This document shows positions 14,238-23,502 of a stretch of DNA of 64,000 bases, piece after piece. Each line of letters starts with the position of its first letter. Position 1 is the stretch's first letter. The notes under the pieces were generated by a model. That model had not been told where the DNA came from, ran no database searches, and saw nothing but the letters and a program-made list of their open reading frames with translations. Source of the DNA: Virgisporangium ochraceum (GTDB taxonomy: Bacteria > Actinomycetota > Actinomycetes > Mycobacteriales > Micromonosporaceae); NCBI RefSeq assembly GCF_016863655.1, contig NZ_BOPH01000003.1:1-64000 (forward strand), written 5' to 3'. The position numbers and the translations under genes are program-made.

Positions 14238-16787
14238 TCAGGGAACCGCCCGCAGCCAGCGGACCTCGCCGCCCTTCGCGGGCTGCGCCTCGGTGCGCGC
14301 CGCCAGCCACGCGTCGAGCCGCTCGTCGGGCAACGGCCGGCTGAACAGGAAGCCCTGCCCCAGGTCACACCCGATCTCTTCGAGCTTGGCCAGCGTCAGC
14401 TCGCTCTCCACGCCCTCCGCGACCACCGCGAGGTCGAAGCGGCGGGACAGGTCGACCACCGCCCGCACGATCGCCAGGTCGGCCGCGTCGGTGGCCATGC
14501 CCTGCACGAACAGCTTGTCGATCTTGACCTCGTTGATCGGCAGCCGGCGCAGCAGCGCCAGCGACGAGTAGCCGGTACCGAAGTCGTCGATCGACAGGCG
14601 CACGCCGAGCACGCGCAGCCGGCGCAGCGCCTCCAGCGAGCGGGTCTGGTCGCCGAGCAGCACCTCTTCGCGGATCTCCAGCGTGAGCCGCTCGGGCGCC
14701 ACGCCGTACTCGTGCAGCAGCGCGGCCAGCTGGTCGGGCCACCGGGTGTCGGCGAGGCTGCGGGGCGAGACGTTGACCGCGACGCCGAGCGCCCGACCCT
14801 CGTCGGCCCACTCGCGTGCCCGACGCAGCCCGTGCCGCAGCACCAGCTCGGTGAGCTGGCTGATCTGGCCGGTGTGCTCGGCCACCGCCACGAAGTCCTC
14901 CGGGGTGACCGGCCCGTACACCGGGTGCTCCCACCTGGCCAGGCACTCGACCCCCACCACCCGCCGGTCGGCGAGGGCGACCTTCGGCTGGAAGTAGACC
15001 TCGATCTCGTTGCTCGCCAACCCCCGCCGCAGGTCGGCGGCGAGCCCGAGCCGGCGCACCGACCGCGACTCGAGGCCGGCGTTGTAGGTCTGCGAGCCGG
15101 CGGTGACCTTCGCCGCGTGGGTGGCGACGTCGGCGCGCTGGAGCAGCAGCTCCGGGTCGTCGCCGTGATCGGGATGCACGGCGAGCCCGACGGTGGTGTC
15201 GATGTCGACGGCCATCGTGTCGAACTCCATCGGCTCGCGCAGGCCGGCGCGGATCTCGTCGGCCATCGTGAGCGCCGAGTCGACGCCCTCGACCCGCATC
15301 ACCACGGCGAACTCGTCGCCACCGACCCGGGCGACCAGCGCCGCGGCCGGCGCGAGCGCACGCAGCCGGTTGGCCACCTCGATGAGCACCTCGTTGCCGG
15401 CCTTGTGGCCGAGCGACTCGTTCACGCTGCGCAGGCTGATCACGTCGAACTGGATGACGGCGACCGCCTCACCGGGCGTCCGCGACCCGATGACCTCGCT
15501 CAGCCCACTGATCAACCGCCGCCGGTTGGGCAGACCGGTCAGGGTGTCGTAGTTGGCGTCGTAACGCAGCCGGTCGACCAGGCGGGAGTTCTCGACGGCC
15601 ACCCCGATGTGCGCCGCGAGCGTCTCGACCACGCGCAGGTCGTCGCGGTCGAAGTGGGACATGCGGCCCAACCGGCCAGCCACCTCGATCGTGCCGATGA
15701 CCGCGCTTCCGGACCGGAGCGGCACCACGATCACGTCCTTGATCCCCACGCTCTGGAGCTCGGCACGCAGGTCGCTGGTGTCCTCGACCGACGGGAGCTT
15801 CTCGCCGATCATCACCCCCTCGCCGGTCTCGAACGCCCGGCGCCGCACGCTGGCCGGCGTGGGCGCGGAGTCGAGGAGACCGCGGTAGTCGAGCGTCGCG
15901 GTGAGCAGCACCTCGGGGAACCGGCCGCGGGCCGGCATCCAGATGGTCGCCGACTCGGCCTGCACCATGCTCCGCAGGCGGCCGAGCGCGACATCGGCCA
16001 GGCGGCCCTCGGTGACGCTGGCTGTCGTGGCGCGGGTGATCTCGTGGATCTCGGCGAGGATCGTGTGCTGGTTAACGAACCGCGTGTAGACGCGGTACAC
16101 CAGGATGAGACCGGCCGCCAGGCAGCCGAGCAGCAGGCCCGACCACAGCGTCTTGTCCAGGGCGAGCAGGGTCACCAGGCCGAGCGTGATGTTGACGCAG
16201 GTGGCGATCGCGTGCGGACCGAAGATGTTGAGGAGCTGCCGCAGGTCGACCGTGCCCTGCACCACCGCGGCGATCGCGGTGAGCCCCAGGTTGTTGATGA
16301 CCATGCTGGCGAGCACCGCGGCCCCGAGGACCGCCCAGCCCCGCGGCGAGAGGTCCCGCGGCTGCGCGAACGCCACCATGACCGCGATGGCGCAGGCCGT
16401 GCAGGCGGCCGCCGACGCGACGTTGAACGTGCCCTTGATCCACCCCGCCCGCCGCACGTACTGCACCGCGACAGCGGCGACCACCCGGATCAGCAGCACA
16501 CCGAGCGGTGGCAGGTAGAACAACGCCAGCACGTACGGCATCTCGGTGACCGATGCGGTGACCGACGTCCGCCGGACGTTGATGTGCAATGGCGCGAACG
16601 TGGGCAGCACGAGAAGAACGCAGAAGAGACCCACGAGGAACGGCGGGCCGATCACCCGTTGACTGAACGGCTCACCCTGATGGACGAAGACCGCGACGGT
16701 CAGCGAAGCCGCGAAGACCGCGAGCGGAATCGTGACGAACCAGGCTCGGACCGGGGAAGCGGACACGCCGGAACTAGGACGAACCAC
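14238..16787 (-). CDS. Membrane GAF-GGDEF-EAL cyclic-di-GMP signalling protein
   Basis: An 849-residue protein starting at GTG 16787 (GGAGGG three bases upstream). Several membrane helices fill about residues 15-235, followed by a GAF domain (about 265-400), a GGDEF domain (about 405-575) with an intact GGDEF motif near 488-492, and an EAL domain (about 590-835). The EAL signature reads ECL near residue 612. The other phosphodiesterase residues are present: Asn in AVNVSPRSL, Glu in TLEIREE, the DDFGTGYSS loop, Lys in EVKIDKLF and Glu in VAEGVE. It may therefore both make and break c-di-GMP. It stands alone. Confidence 0.93.
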   Translation of the reverse strand: MVRPSSGVSASPVRAWFVTIPLAVFAASLTVAVFVHQGEPFSQRVIGPPFLVGLFCVLLVLPTFAPLHINVRRTSVTASVTEMPYVLALFYLPPLGVLLIRVVAAVAVQYVRRAGWIKGTFNVASAAACTACAIAVMVAFAQPRDLSPRGWAVLGAAVLASMVINNLGLTAIAAVVQGTVDLRQLLNIFGPHAIATCVNITLGLVTLLALDKTLWSGLLLGCLAAGLILVYRVYTRFVNQHTILAEIHEITRATTASVTEGRLADVALGRLRSMVQAESATIWMPARGRFPEVLLTATLDYRGLLDSAPTPASVRRRAFETGEGVMIGEKLPSVEDTSDLRAELQSVGIKDVIVVPLRSGSAVIGTIEVAGRLGRMSHFDRDDLRVVETLAAHIGVAVENSRLVDRLRYDANYDTLTGLPNRRRLISGLSEVIGSRTPGEAVAVIQFDVISLRSVNESLGHKAGNEVLIEVANRLRALAPAAALVARVGGDEFAVVMRVEGVDSALTMADEIRAGLREPMEFDTMAVDIDTTVGLAVHPDHGDDPELLLQRADVATHAAKVTAGSQTYNAGLESRSVRRLGLAADLRRGLASNEIEVYFQPKVALADRRVVGVECLARWEHPVYGPVTPEDFVAVAEHTGQISQLTELVLRHGLRRAREWADEGRALGVAVNVSPRSLADTRWPDQLAALLHEYGVAPERLTLEIREEVLLGDQTRSLEALRRLRVLGVRLSIDDFGTGYSSLALLRRLPINEVKIDKLFVQGMATDAADLAIVRAVVDLSRRFDLAVVAEGVESELTLAKLEEIGCDLGQGFLFSRPLPDERLDAWLAARTEAQPAKGGEVRWLRAVP

Positions 16788-16825
16788 CCACCCTCCCCGA
16801 ACGCCCGGTGCGCGGCCCTTCCGGG

Positions 16826-16972
16826 CTAGCGGACCACGGTGTGGCTAGCCGGCGGTGCCGTCCAGTCGAATTCCGACGCGCTGGAAGTGGCCATGGTGCC
16901 GAAAATCCCGAGAGCGACGGCAGCCGCAGCGAGCCCAGCAACCACCAACCGACGGATAGTGCGTGGCTTCAT
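16826..16972 (-). CDS. Small secreted peptide of 48 residues
   Basis: Starts at ATG 16972 with AGGAG seven bases upstream, a very good ribosome site. The N-terminus is basic (MKPRTIRR), then a hydrophobic stretch (about residues 11-27) and a likely signal-peptidase site after SSAS-like residues near 34. That leaves a mature peptide of only about 14 residues with one Trp. It is too short to be matched by eye to a family. It is probably a real secreted peptide rather than a chance frame, because of the start context and signal. Confidence 0.55.
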   Translation of the reverse strand: MKPRTIRRLVVAGLAAAAVALGIFGTMATSSASEFDWTAPPASHTVVR

Positions 16973-17198
16973 GCTGCAACTCCTGTGGCCAAGGTACGTC
17001 CGTGTTAGTGGTATCCCCGATCGTGCCATAGGCAAAACCGCACGGGAAACCCCGAGCCGCGCGCCGACCGATCGATCCGCACACTTCGGCCTTTCGGTCA
17101 ATTTGGTGACGGCGAACGGCGGATGTTCTTGACGTCTCCGAGTGCGCGTGATGCCGGTGGGTCAGCGGGAAGCCCCAGGTGACAGCGTGATCACGTTA

Positions 17199-17582
17199 TC
17201 AGGACGGGATCACCAACAGGTCCGGACGCAGCCGCGCGAGCGACTCCCCCCGGTCGGTGAGCACAGGCCAGCCACGCTCCGTAGCCAACAGCACGACCAT
17301 TGCGGCCAACCGGTCGCCCGACGCGCGCGACACGAGACGGTCGAACAACGGACCGGCCGCCGCCGCTCCGTCGACCGCGACGACCATCGGCTCGGCGAGC
17401 AACGCGGTGAGCCGACCACCCGGATCGAGGCCGGGACGGCGCTGCGCCGCGGCCGCCAGAGCCGGCAGCGGAACCAGCAACGTACGACCCGTTCGTTCCG
17501 CCATCGCCCGCACGCTCGCGGCGTACTCGCTGCCCTCCACGAACGCCACGAGAGCGCTCACATCGAGCACCCAACCGCCCAT
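17199..17582 (-). CDS. PIN-like domain protein
   Basis: About 127 residues from ATG 17582 (MGGWVLDVSALVAFVEG). The opening LDVSALVAF resembles the first strand and Asp of PIN domains (LDTSALVAL in VapC toxins), and VLTDRGESLARLRPDL near the end fits the last PIN strand and helix. The central acidic residues are poorly conserved, so catalysis is doubtful. No antitoxin partner is visible. A longer frame reaches 17687, overlapping the promoter side of the divergent histidine kinase gene. A weak call. Confidence 0.45.
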   Translation of the reverse strand: MGGWVLDVSALVAFVEGSEYAASVRAMAERTGRTLLVPLPALAAAAQRRPGLDPGGRLTALLAEPMVVAVDGAAAAGPLFDRLVSRASGDRLAAMVVLLATERGWPVLTDRGESLARLRPDLLVIPS

Positions 17583-17679
17583 CGCCCCTGCTGGCGGCGC
17601 CTCCAGGGCCCCGCCCCGCAGCACTAGTGAGATGACCCTCGCCCGACTTCCTACACGGTTCATGCCAGACCCGACCCGC

Positions 17680-19620
17680 ATGTCCATTTCACTATTAGAA
17701 CACGTGTTCGATCAGATGCGGCACCCTCCGGCCGATGGAAAGGCGATGGCAGGCGAGGCGGTACGCGCAGCGCGGGGGCGTCCCTACGGGGTCGTCGCCG
17801 CGCTGGTCGGCGCGGCTGTCGGCGCGACCGCACAGGTCGCGCTCCGGCGGCTGCGACTCCACCGGGCGGCGCTCGACACGGTTACGGACGGTGTGGTCAT
17901 CCTCGACCCCCGCGGCCGGGTCACCATGGTCAACCGGACCGCGCGCGCCCTGCTCGGGCTCACGGGCGCGCCCCTGCGCGGGATCGTGCTCCCGGCGGCC
18001 CTGACGGACCCGGCCACCGACGAGATCACCCTCGCCGAGCGGCATCTGCGAATAGAGACACACCACCTGGCCGACGGCGCGGGCACGGTCACCGTGATCT
18101 CCGACGTGACCGACCGCAAGCTCGCCGACCGCCGGCTCGCCGCACACATCGTGGCGCTCGAAGGTCAGCTCGCCCTGCTCGACCTCGCCCACGACGCGGT
18201 CCTGATCCGTGACGCCGACGGCCGGATCACCTACTGCAACCGCGCGGCCGAGACCCTGTACGGACGCCCGCGGGCCGAACTGCTCGGCATGCGCGCCGCC
18301 GACCTGGCCGACCCGACCGACGGCGGCCGCGGCGCGGTCGACGCCGCGCTGCGGAGCACCGGCATGTGGACCGGCGACCTGCGCCAACGGAGGGCCGACG
18401 GCGCCACGGTCCACGTCCACAGCCGTCAGGCCATGCGCCGCGACACGACCGGCCGGCCGCACGCGGTCATCGAGATCAACAGTGACGTGACCGGCCACCG
18501 TCTCGCGGAGTCCAGGCTGCGGTCCACCGAGGAACAGCAGCGGCTGCTCCTCGACGGCGCCGGCGACTGCGCGATCGTGACCCTCGACCCGGAGGGCCGG
18601 GTCACCAGTTGGAGCAGCAGCGCCGAGCGGCTGCTCGGGTACGCCGAGGCCGAGATCGTCGGACACCCGGTGACGGCCTTCTTCCGTCCCGAAGATGTTT
18701 CCGCGGGACTACCCGCCCGCCTGCTCTCGGAGGCCCGCACGGCGGGCCGGGTCGAGACCGCGGGACCCCGGCTGCGCCGGGACGGGACCACCTTCTGGGC
18801 CAACTCGGTGATCACCGCGGCCGTCGCCGACGACGGTGACCTGCGCGGGTTCGTCAAGGTCATCCGCGACGACACCCCGCAACACGAGGTCGAGGAGCAG
18901 GTCGTGGCCCTCAACCACGAGCTGCGCGAGCTCGACCGCCTGAAGACCGACCTCATCGCGACCGTGTCGCACGAGCTGCGCACGCCGCTCACCAGCATCC
19001 GCGGCTACACCGAGATGCTGCTGGAAGAGGAGGCCGGCGAGCTCGGCTCCATCCAGCGCCGGATGCTCGACGTCATCGACACCAACGGCGCGCGGCTGCT
19101 CTCGCTGGTGGAGGACCTGCTGTCGTTCGCGAAGGTCGACACCGGCGACTTCGCGCTCGCGCCGGAACTCATCGACGTGACCGACCTGCTGGCCGCCGTC
19201 GACACGACCGTCCGGCCGGCATTGCCGACCGGGCTGCTGCTCGACCTGGTCGTGCCGGCCGCGGTGCCACCGGTACCCGTCGACGCGACCCACCTCAACC
19301 GGGCGTTGCTCAGCCTGCTCAGCAACGCCGTGAAGTTCTCCCCCGCCGGCGGCGTCATCACCCTGACCGGCGAGTACGACGAGAACGAGGTCCGCCTGTC
19401 GGTGCGCGACACCGGCATCGGCATCCCACCTGACGAGCAGGCCCGGCTGTTCCAGCGGTTCTTCCGCTCGTCGCTGGCCCGAGAGCAGCACATCCAGGGG
19501 ACCGGGCTGGGGCTGGCCCTGGTCAAGACGATCGCCGAGGCCCACGGCGGCCGGGTGACCCTGGAGTCGGAGGTCGGCAAGGGCACGTGCGTCACCCTGC
19601 ACCTCCCCCGCACGGCGTAA
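17680..19620 (+). CDS. Sensor histidine kinase with three PAS domains
   Basis: About 646 residues if started at ATG 17680; ATGs at 17716 and 17746 are also possible and none has a perfect ribosome site. One hydrophobic segment (about 36-55) anchors it. Three PAS domains follow (about 62-150, 165-285, 290-405), then HisKA with HELRTPL (His near 431), and an HATPase domain with N-box NAVKFSP (about 548), DTGIGIP (about 577) and GTGLGL (about 606). No response regulator gene is adjacent, so it is an orphan kinase. The signal is unknown; PAS domains often bind small ligands, haem or flavin. Confidence 0.92.
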   Translation: MSISLLEHVFDQMRHPPADGKAMAGEAVRAARGRPYGVVAALVGAAVGATAQVALRRLRLHRAALDTVTDGVVILDPRGRVTMVNRTARALLGLTGAPLRGIVLPAALTDPATDEITLAERHLRIETHHLADGAGTVTVISDVTDRKLADRRLAAHIVALEGQLALLDLAHDAVLIRDADGRITYCNRAAETLYGRPRAELLGMRAADLADPTDGGRGAVDAALRSTGMWTGDLRQRRADGATVHVHSRQAMRRDTTGRPHAVIEINSDVTGHRLAESRLRSTEEQQRLLLDGAGDCAIVTLDPEGRVTSWSSSAERLLGYAEAEIVGHPVTAFFRPEDVSAGLPARLLSEARTAGRVETAGPRLRRDGTTFWANSVITAAVADDGDLRGFVKVIRDDTPQHEVEEQVVALNHELRELDRLKTDLIATVSHELRTPLTSIRGYTEMLLEEEAGELGSIQRRMLDVIDTNGARLLSLVEDLLSFAKVDTGDFALAPELIDVTDLLAAVDTTVRPALPTGLLLDLVVPAAVPPVPVDATHLNRALLSLLSNAVKFSPAGGVITLTGEYDENEVRLSVRDTGIGIPPDEQARLFQRFFRSSLAREQHIQGTGLGLALVKTIAEAHGGRVTLESEVGKGTCVTLHLPRTA

Positions 19621-19705
19621 CCGACCGTCGACCGAAACCGCCCGAACGGCCACCGTTACGCACCGTGGCCGCACTACTAAGCTCCCGCCGGAGGGTGGTG
19701 ACGGA

Positions 19706-20965
19706 GTGACCAACGGTGCAGCGCTGGTTCGTGGTGCCAACACGGCGGTTCCGGCAGCCGAGGTGCAGGTCAGGGTCTCGTGGAACAGAGGCTCGGGAGT
19801 CGACGCCTGCGCGTTGCTGCTCACCGCGGACGGGAAGGTCCGCGACGACGACGACTTCGTGTTCTACAACCAGCCGGAGCACTCCTGCGGAGCCGTGCGG
19901 CTGGCCGAGGCGGACCCGACCTCGGCGGTCGTCACCGTCGACCTGCAGGGGCTTCCGGCGGACGTCGACCGGGTCGTGGTCGCGGGGTCGCTGGAGAGCG
20001 GGTCGTTCGACTCGGTGCCCGAGCTGTGCGTGTCGGTGGTGCACGGCACCCGGTCGGTGGCCTCGTATCCGGTGGCCGACATCGAACCCGTGTCGGCCAT
20101 GGTGTTCGGCGAGCTGTACCGCCGCGGCGACGGGTGGAAGTTCCGCGCCGTCGGCCAGGGGTGGCGGAGCGGGCTCAGCGGGCTGGCCACCGACTTCGGC
20201 ATCAGCGTCGAGGACGAGTCGTCGGTCGTGTCGCAGGCGGAGTCGCTCCGGCACCTGCAGCAGGTGGTGACGTTCGCGTTCGCGGACGACGTCATCGAAC
20301 AGCACGAGGTCGACGAGTTCGAGGAGACCGTTCGCAGGCTCGGGGTCAGCGGGCCGGCCGTTGACGAGATGCGCGACCGGATGAACCGCGGCCTCCAGTT
20401 GGCCCGCATCAGCGAGGGTCTCCTGCCCGAGGTGGCCGACAGCGGACTCTTCCTGGAGGCCGACGAGAAGGTCCACCTGGACACGCCCGCGGTGCACATC
20501 AAGACCTTCGAGAACGGCAGTACGAAGCGGACCGCCGGCCGGGTCGTCGCCTCCAACCGCAAGCTGCGGTTCATCTCGACCAACGGCCACGAGCTGCCGT
20601 GGTCGAAGGTGGTGGAGCTGCGGCCCGAGTACGCGACGGTCATCGTGATGGGCACCGGCAAGCACGGCGGCGCGTACGAGGTGGCCGACTCCGAGTACGC
20701 CGCCGCGGTCCTCACGGGCATCCTCAAGGTCAGCCGGCGCACCGCCACCGTCACCATCCCGGCCCAGCGCGACTCACGCGCGATCCCCCACGCCATCAAG
20801 GTCGACGTGTGGCGCCGCGACGGTGGCGCCTGCGTCGAGTGCAGCGCCTCGGAGTACCTGGAGTTCGACCACGTCATTCCGTGGAGCCGGGGCGGGGCGA
20901 CGAGCGTCGCCAACCTGCAACTGCTCTGCCGCAGGTGCAACCTCGCCAAGGGAGCCCGGATCTAG
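19706..20965 (+). CDS. TerD domain fused to an HNH endonuclease domain
   Basis: A 419-residue protein starting at GTG 19706. Residues 1-175 are a TerD domain: ALVRGANTAVP, VSWNRGSGVDACALLL and the acidic metal-binding loop with DDDDFVFYNQ. The middle (about 180-345) has a helical part and a beta-rich part (GRVVASNRKLRFISTNGHELPWSKV) that looks like a PH-like fold. The last 52 residues are an HNH nuclease: CVEC, FDHVIPWSRGG, NLQLLCRRCN. TerD proteins bind calcium and act in tellurite, phage and stress responses; the fusion suggests stress- or metal-gated DNA cleavage. Domain calls are firm, the joint function is inferred. Confidence 0.88.
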   Translation: MTNGAALVRGANTAVPAAEVQVRVSWNRGSGVDACALLLTADGKVRDDDDFVFYNQPEHSCGAVRLAEADPTSAVVTVDLQGLPADVDRVVVAGSLESGSFDSVPELCVSVVHGTRSVASYPVADIEPVSAMVFGELYRRGDGWKFRAVGQGWRSGLSGLATDFGISVEDESSVVSQAESLRHLQQVVTFAFADDVIEQHEVDEFEETVRRLGVSGPAVDEMRDRMNRGLQLARISEGLLPEVADSGLFLEADEKVHLDTPAVHIKTFENGSTKRTAGRVVASNRKLRFISTNGHELPWSKVVELRPEYATVIVMGTGKHGGAYEVADSEYAAAVLTGILKVSRRTATVTIPAQRDSRAIPHAIKVDVWRRDGGACVECSASEYLEFDHVIPWSRGGATSVANLQLLCRRCNLAKGARI

Positions 20966-21508
20966 CTAGTCGTCGATCTGGAGTTCGTAGGTGAAGCCGG
21001 CTCGGTCGGCGCGCAGGACGTAGCGGGTGACCTCGAACGGGCGCTTCCAGTCGTCCATGCTGGTGTGGGTCACCTCCAGGACGGGGCCGTGCGGAGGTAG
21101 GGCCAGGCTCGCCGCCTCGGCCGGGGTCGGCTGGCGGGCCACGAGATCCTCGCGGATCTGGGCCACCGGCCAACCCAGCTCCTCGAACCGGCCGTAGATG
21201 CCGCCCGGGCCCAGGTCGGCGTCGGAGGCCAGCGGGGAACCGTCGGCGATCGCGGCCGGGATGTAGGTGACACCGACCTGCACCGGCTCGCCGTCCACCA
21301 GGTACAGGCTCTCCCGCACGATCACCTCGGCACCCGCACGGAGACCGAGCCGCTCGACGATGTCGGCCGGCGCCGACGCCCGTCTCATCGATCCTGGCCG
21401 GACCACGGCGGCCCGGCCCTGCGCGGTGACCGCGACCCCGAACGGCCCCAGGCCTGTCTCCTCGCGGCGGCGACGGCTGTACCGGTCGGGCGCGAACCAA
21501 GTCCTCAC
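20966..21508 (-). CDS. UTRA ligand-binding domain protein lacking the GntR HTH
   Basis: A 180-residue protein from GTG 21508. It matches the C-terminal half of HutC/GntR regulators: a PDRYSRRRREETGLGPFG linker, then the UTRA fold ending in FEVTRYVLRADRAGFTYEL. The roughly 65-residue winged-helix domain expected before this is missing. Only 59 bases separate its start from the divergent DUF899 gene, so there is no room for it. It is either a truncated regulator or a stand-alone ligand sensor. It abuts the TerD-HNH gene tail to tail. Confidence 0.8.
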   Translation of the reverse strand: MRTWFAPDRYSRRRREETGLGPFGVAVTAQGRAAVVRPGSMRRASAPADIVERLGLRAGAEVIVRESLYLVDGEPVQVGVTYIPAAIADGSPLASDADLGPGGIYGRFEELGWPVAQIREDLVARQPTPAEAASLALPPHGPVLEVTHTSMDDWKRPFEVTRYVLRADRAGFTYELQIDD

Positions 21509-21567
21509 GGGTTCACAAGCGTACGGTCCGCCGTTGGCGACCTCCGCGCGTTGGGTAAGCCACGGGG

Positions 21568-22332
21568 ATGGACATGGAGATCGTGGACCGCGAGACGTGG
21601 ACCGACGCCCGCAAGAACCTGCTGGCCAAGGAGAAAGCGTTCACCCGGACGCGCGACGAGCTGAACGCCGAACGGCGACGGATGCCCGTGGTGCGCATCG
21701 ACGAGGACTACCGGTTCACCGGACCGACCGGCGCCGCGCTCACCCTCGACGACCTCTTCGAAGGGCGCCGGCAGCTCGTCGTCTACCACGCGATGTGGCT
21801 CGACGACGCGCGCCGGGCCTGCCCCAGCTGCTCCTGCTTCCTCGACCAGATCGGGCACCTCGCCCACCTCAACGCCCGCGACACGACGTTCGCCGCCATC
21901 TCCCGTGGGCCCTACGACGAGATCGCGGCGTTCAAGCAGCGGATGGAGTGGACGTTTCCCTGGTACTCCTCGCGCGGAAGCGACTTCAACTACGACTTCC
22001 ACGTGACGTTCGACGAGTCGGTGGCGCCGATCTCGTACAACTACCTGACCCTGCCGGAACTGGCCGACCGCGGCTTCTCCCTCGACGGCTGGGAGCAGCC
22101 GTTCGACCTGCACGGGTTGAGCTGCTTCCTCCGTCACGACGGATCGGTCTTCCACACGTACTCCGCCTACGCCCGCGGCACCGACAACCTCGGCTTCCTG
22201 TCCGACCTGCTCGACGTCACCTACCTGGGCCGGCAGGAGGAGTGGGAGGAACCCAAGGGACGCGCGACCGCGCTGGGCGCGGGCGCCGGCAGCCCCACCC
22301 TCAGGTACCACGACGAGTACGTCACCTCGTGA
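21568..22332 (+). CDS. DUF899 thioredoxin-like protein
   Basis: A 254-residue protein; ATG 21568 or 21574 can start it, the latter with GGGGA five bases upstream. The family features are clear: LLAKEKAFTRTRDELNAERRRMPVVRID at the N-terminus, a peroxiredoxin-like core with CPSCSCFLDQ, and the FHVTFDES and SYAYARGTDNLGF segments. DUF899 proteins have a thioredoxin-like fold and no proven function. No partner gene is evident. Confidence 0.9.
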   Translation: MDMEIVDRETWTDARKNLLAKEKAFTRTRDELNAERRRMPVVRIDEDYRFTGPTGAALTLDDLFEGRRQLVVYHAMWLDDARRACPSCSCFLDQIGHLAHLNARDTTFAAISRGPYDEIAAFKQRMEWTFPWYSSRGSDFNYDFHVTFDESVAPISYNYLTLPELADRGFSLDGWEQPFDLHGLSCFLRHDGSVFHTYSAYARGTDNLGFLSDLLDVTYLGRQEEWEEPKGRATALGAGAGSPTLRYHDEYVTS

Positions 22333-22504
22333 CCGTCGCGCTGTCCGTGGAGAACACCCTCACTGGAACAGGTCCGTCAGCGTGACGCCGCCGAGGCCGC
22401 ACAGGGCGGCGGCGAGGTCGAAGGATGTCTCCACGTCGGCGACGGTAGCGACCCGCCCAACCGCAGGCGATCCAAGATCGCGGAAATGTAGCAGGATGTA
22501 GCCC

Positions 22505-23002
22505 GTGGACTCGTTGCCGGGCAGTGGGCTTGCCAAAGGGCTGGTCGTCACGCTGAAGACGATGACCCGTCGGTCGCACACCAGGCAGTACCCCGACGTT
22601 CAGCCGGACCTGCCACCCCGCTCGCGGGGGGTCATCGCGCTCGTCGAGGAGAACTGCACGGTGTGCATGCTGTGCGCCCGCGAGTGCCCCGACTGGTGCA
22701 TCTACATCGACTCCCACAAGGAGGAGGTGCATGTGCCCGGCGCCGCCCGGGCCCGCCAGCGCAACGTGCTCGACCGGTTCGCGATCGACTTCTCGCTGTG
22801 CATGTACTGCGGCATCTGCATCGAGGCGTGCCCGTTCGACGCCCTGTTCTGGACGCCCGAGTTCGAGTACGCCGAGTACGACATCCGCGACCTGATGCAC
22901 GAAAGGGAACGGCTCGACCAGTGGGCGGAGACCATTCCGCCGCCACCGGCCCACGACCCGAACGGCGAACCCTCCAAGGAAGAACAGCGGGTCGCCAAGT
23001 GA
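22505..23002 (+). CDS. nuoI: NADH-quinone oxidoreductase subunit I (second-type set)
   Basis: Ferredoxin-like complex I subunit of 165 residues from GTG 22505, with AGGA eight bases upstream. Two [4Fe-4S] motifs are intact: [12 protein letters not shown] and [12 protein letters not shown], carrying the N6a and N6b clusters that pass electrons towards NuoB. It heads nuoI-J-K-L-M-N, each gene overlapping the next by a few bases, indicating tight translational coupling. The 172-nt region upstream to DUF899 has no other convincing gene and probably holds the promoter. Confidence 0.95.
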   Translation: MDSLPGSGLAKGLVVTLKTMTRRSHTRQYPDVQPDLPPRSRGVIALVEENCTVCMLCARECPDWCIYIDSHKEEVHVPGAARARQRNVLDRFAIDFSLCMYCGICIEACPFDALFWTPEFEYAEYDIRDLMHERERLDQWAETIPPPPAHDPNGEPSKEEQRVAK

Positions 23003-23502
23003 CCGCGGCCGACCTGCTGCTGGTCGCGCTCGGCGCCGTGGCTGTCGGTTCGGGAGTGCTCGTGGTCACCACCCGGCACCTGGTGCGGGCCGGGTTGTGG
23101 CTGGTGGTCACGCTCGCCGCGGTGGCCGGGTGCTACCTGGTGCTGGGTGCCGAACTGCTCGCCTGGGTGCAGGTTCTGCTCTACGTCGGCGCGGTGGTCG
23201 TACTGCTGCTGTTCGCCGTCATGCTCACCCGGGCGCCGATCGGCGCCAGCCCCGACCTCGACCGGGTCCGGTGGCCCGGCACGCTGATCGGTGGCGGCGC
23301 CGGGCTGGGACTCGCGGCACTGTTCGCCAGCGTGTACCGGTGGACCGAGGTCGGGCGGCCGGCCGCGGCCGGCACCGCCGAGCGGCTGGGCGAGCAGATC
23401 TTCTCGGTCTGGGTGCTGCCGTTCGAGGTGGTGGGCGTGCTGCTGCTCGCGGCCCTCGTCGGCGCGATCGTCGTCAGCCGGCCGGACATCGGGGCGCGCT
23501 GA
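22999..23502 (+). CDS. nuoJ: NADH-quinone oxidoreductase subunit J
   Basis: Membrane subunit of 167 residues starting at GTG 22999, overlapping the nuoI stop by four bases (GTGA). It has five hydrophobic segments and the conserved [17 protein letters not shown] helix that in structures contains the pi-bulge near the quinone channel. With NuoK it forms part of the proton path. Complete. Confidence 0.93.
   Translation: MTAADLLLVALGAVAVGSGVLVVTTRHLVRAGLWLVVTLAAVAGCYLVLGAELLAWVQVLLYVGAVVVLLLFAVMLTRAPIGASPDLDRVRWPGTLIGGGAGLGLAALFASVYRWTEVGRPAAAGTAERLGEQIFSVWVLPFEVVGVLLLAALVGAIVVSRPDIGAR

Noticed and set aside
22360..22581. Small minus-strand frame in the DUF899-nuoI gap
   Set aside because: The part VGRVATVADVETSFDLAAALCGLGGVTLTDLFQ looks protein-like, but the start overlaps nuoI and no ribosome site is seen; at most a relic.
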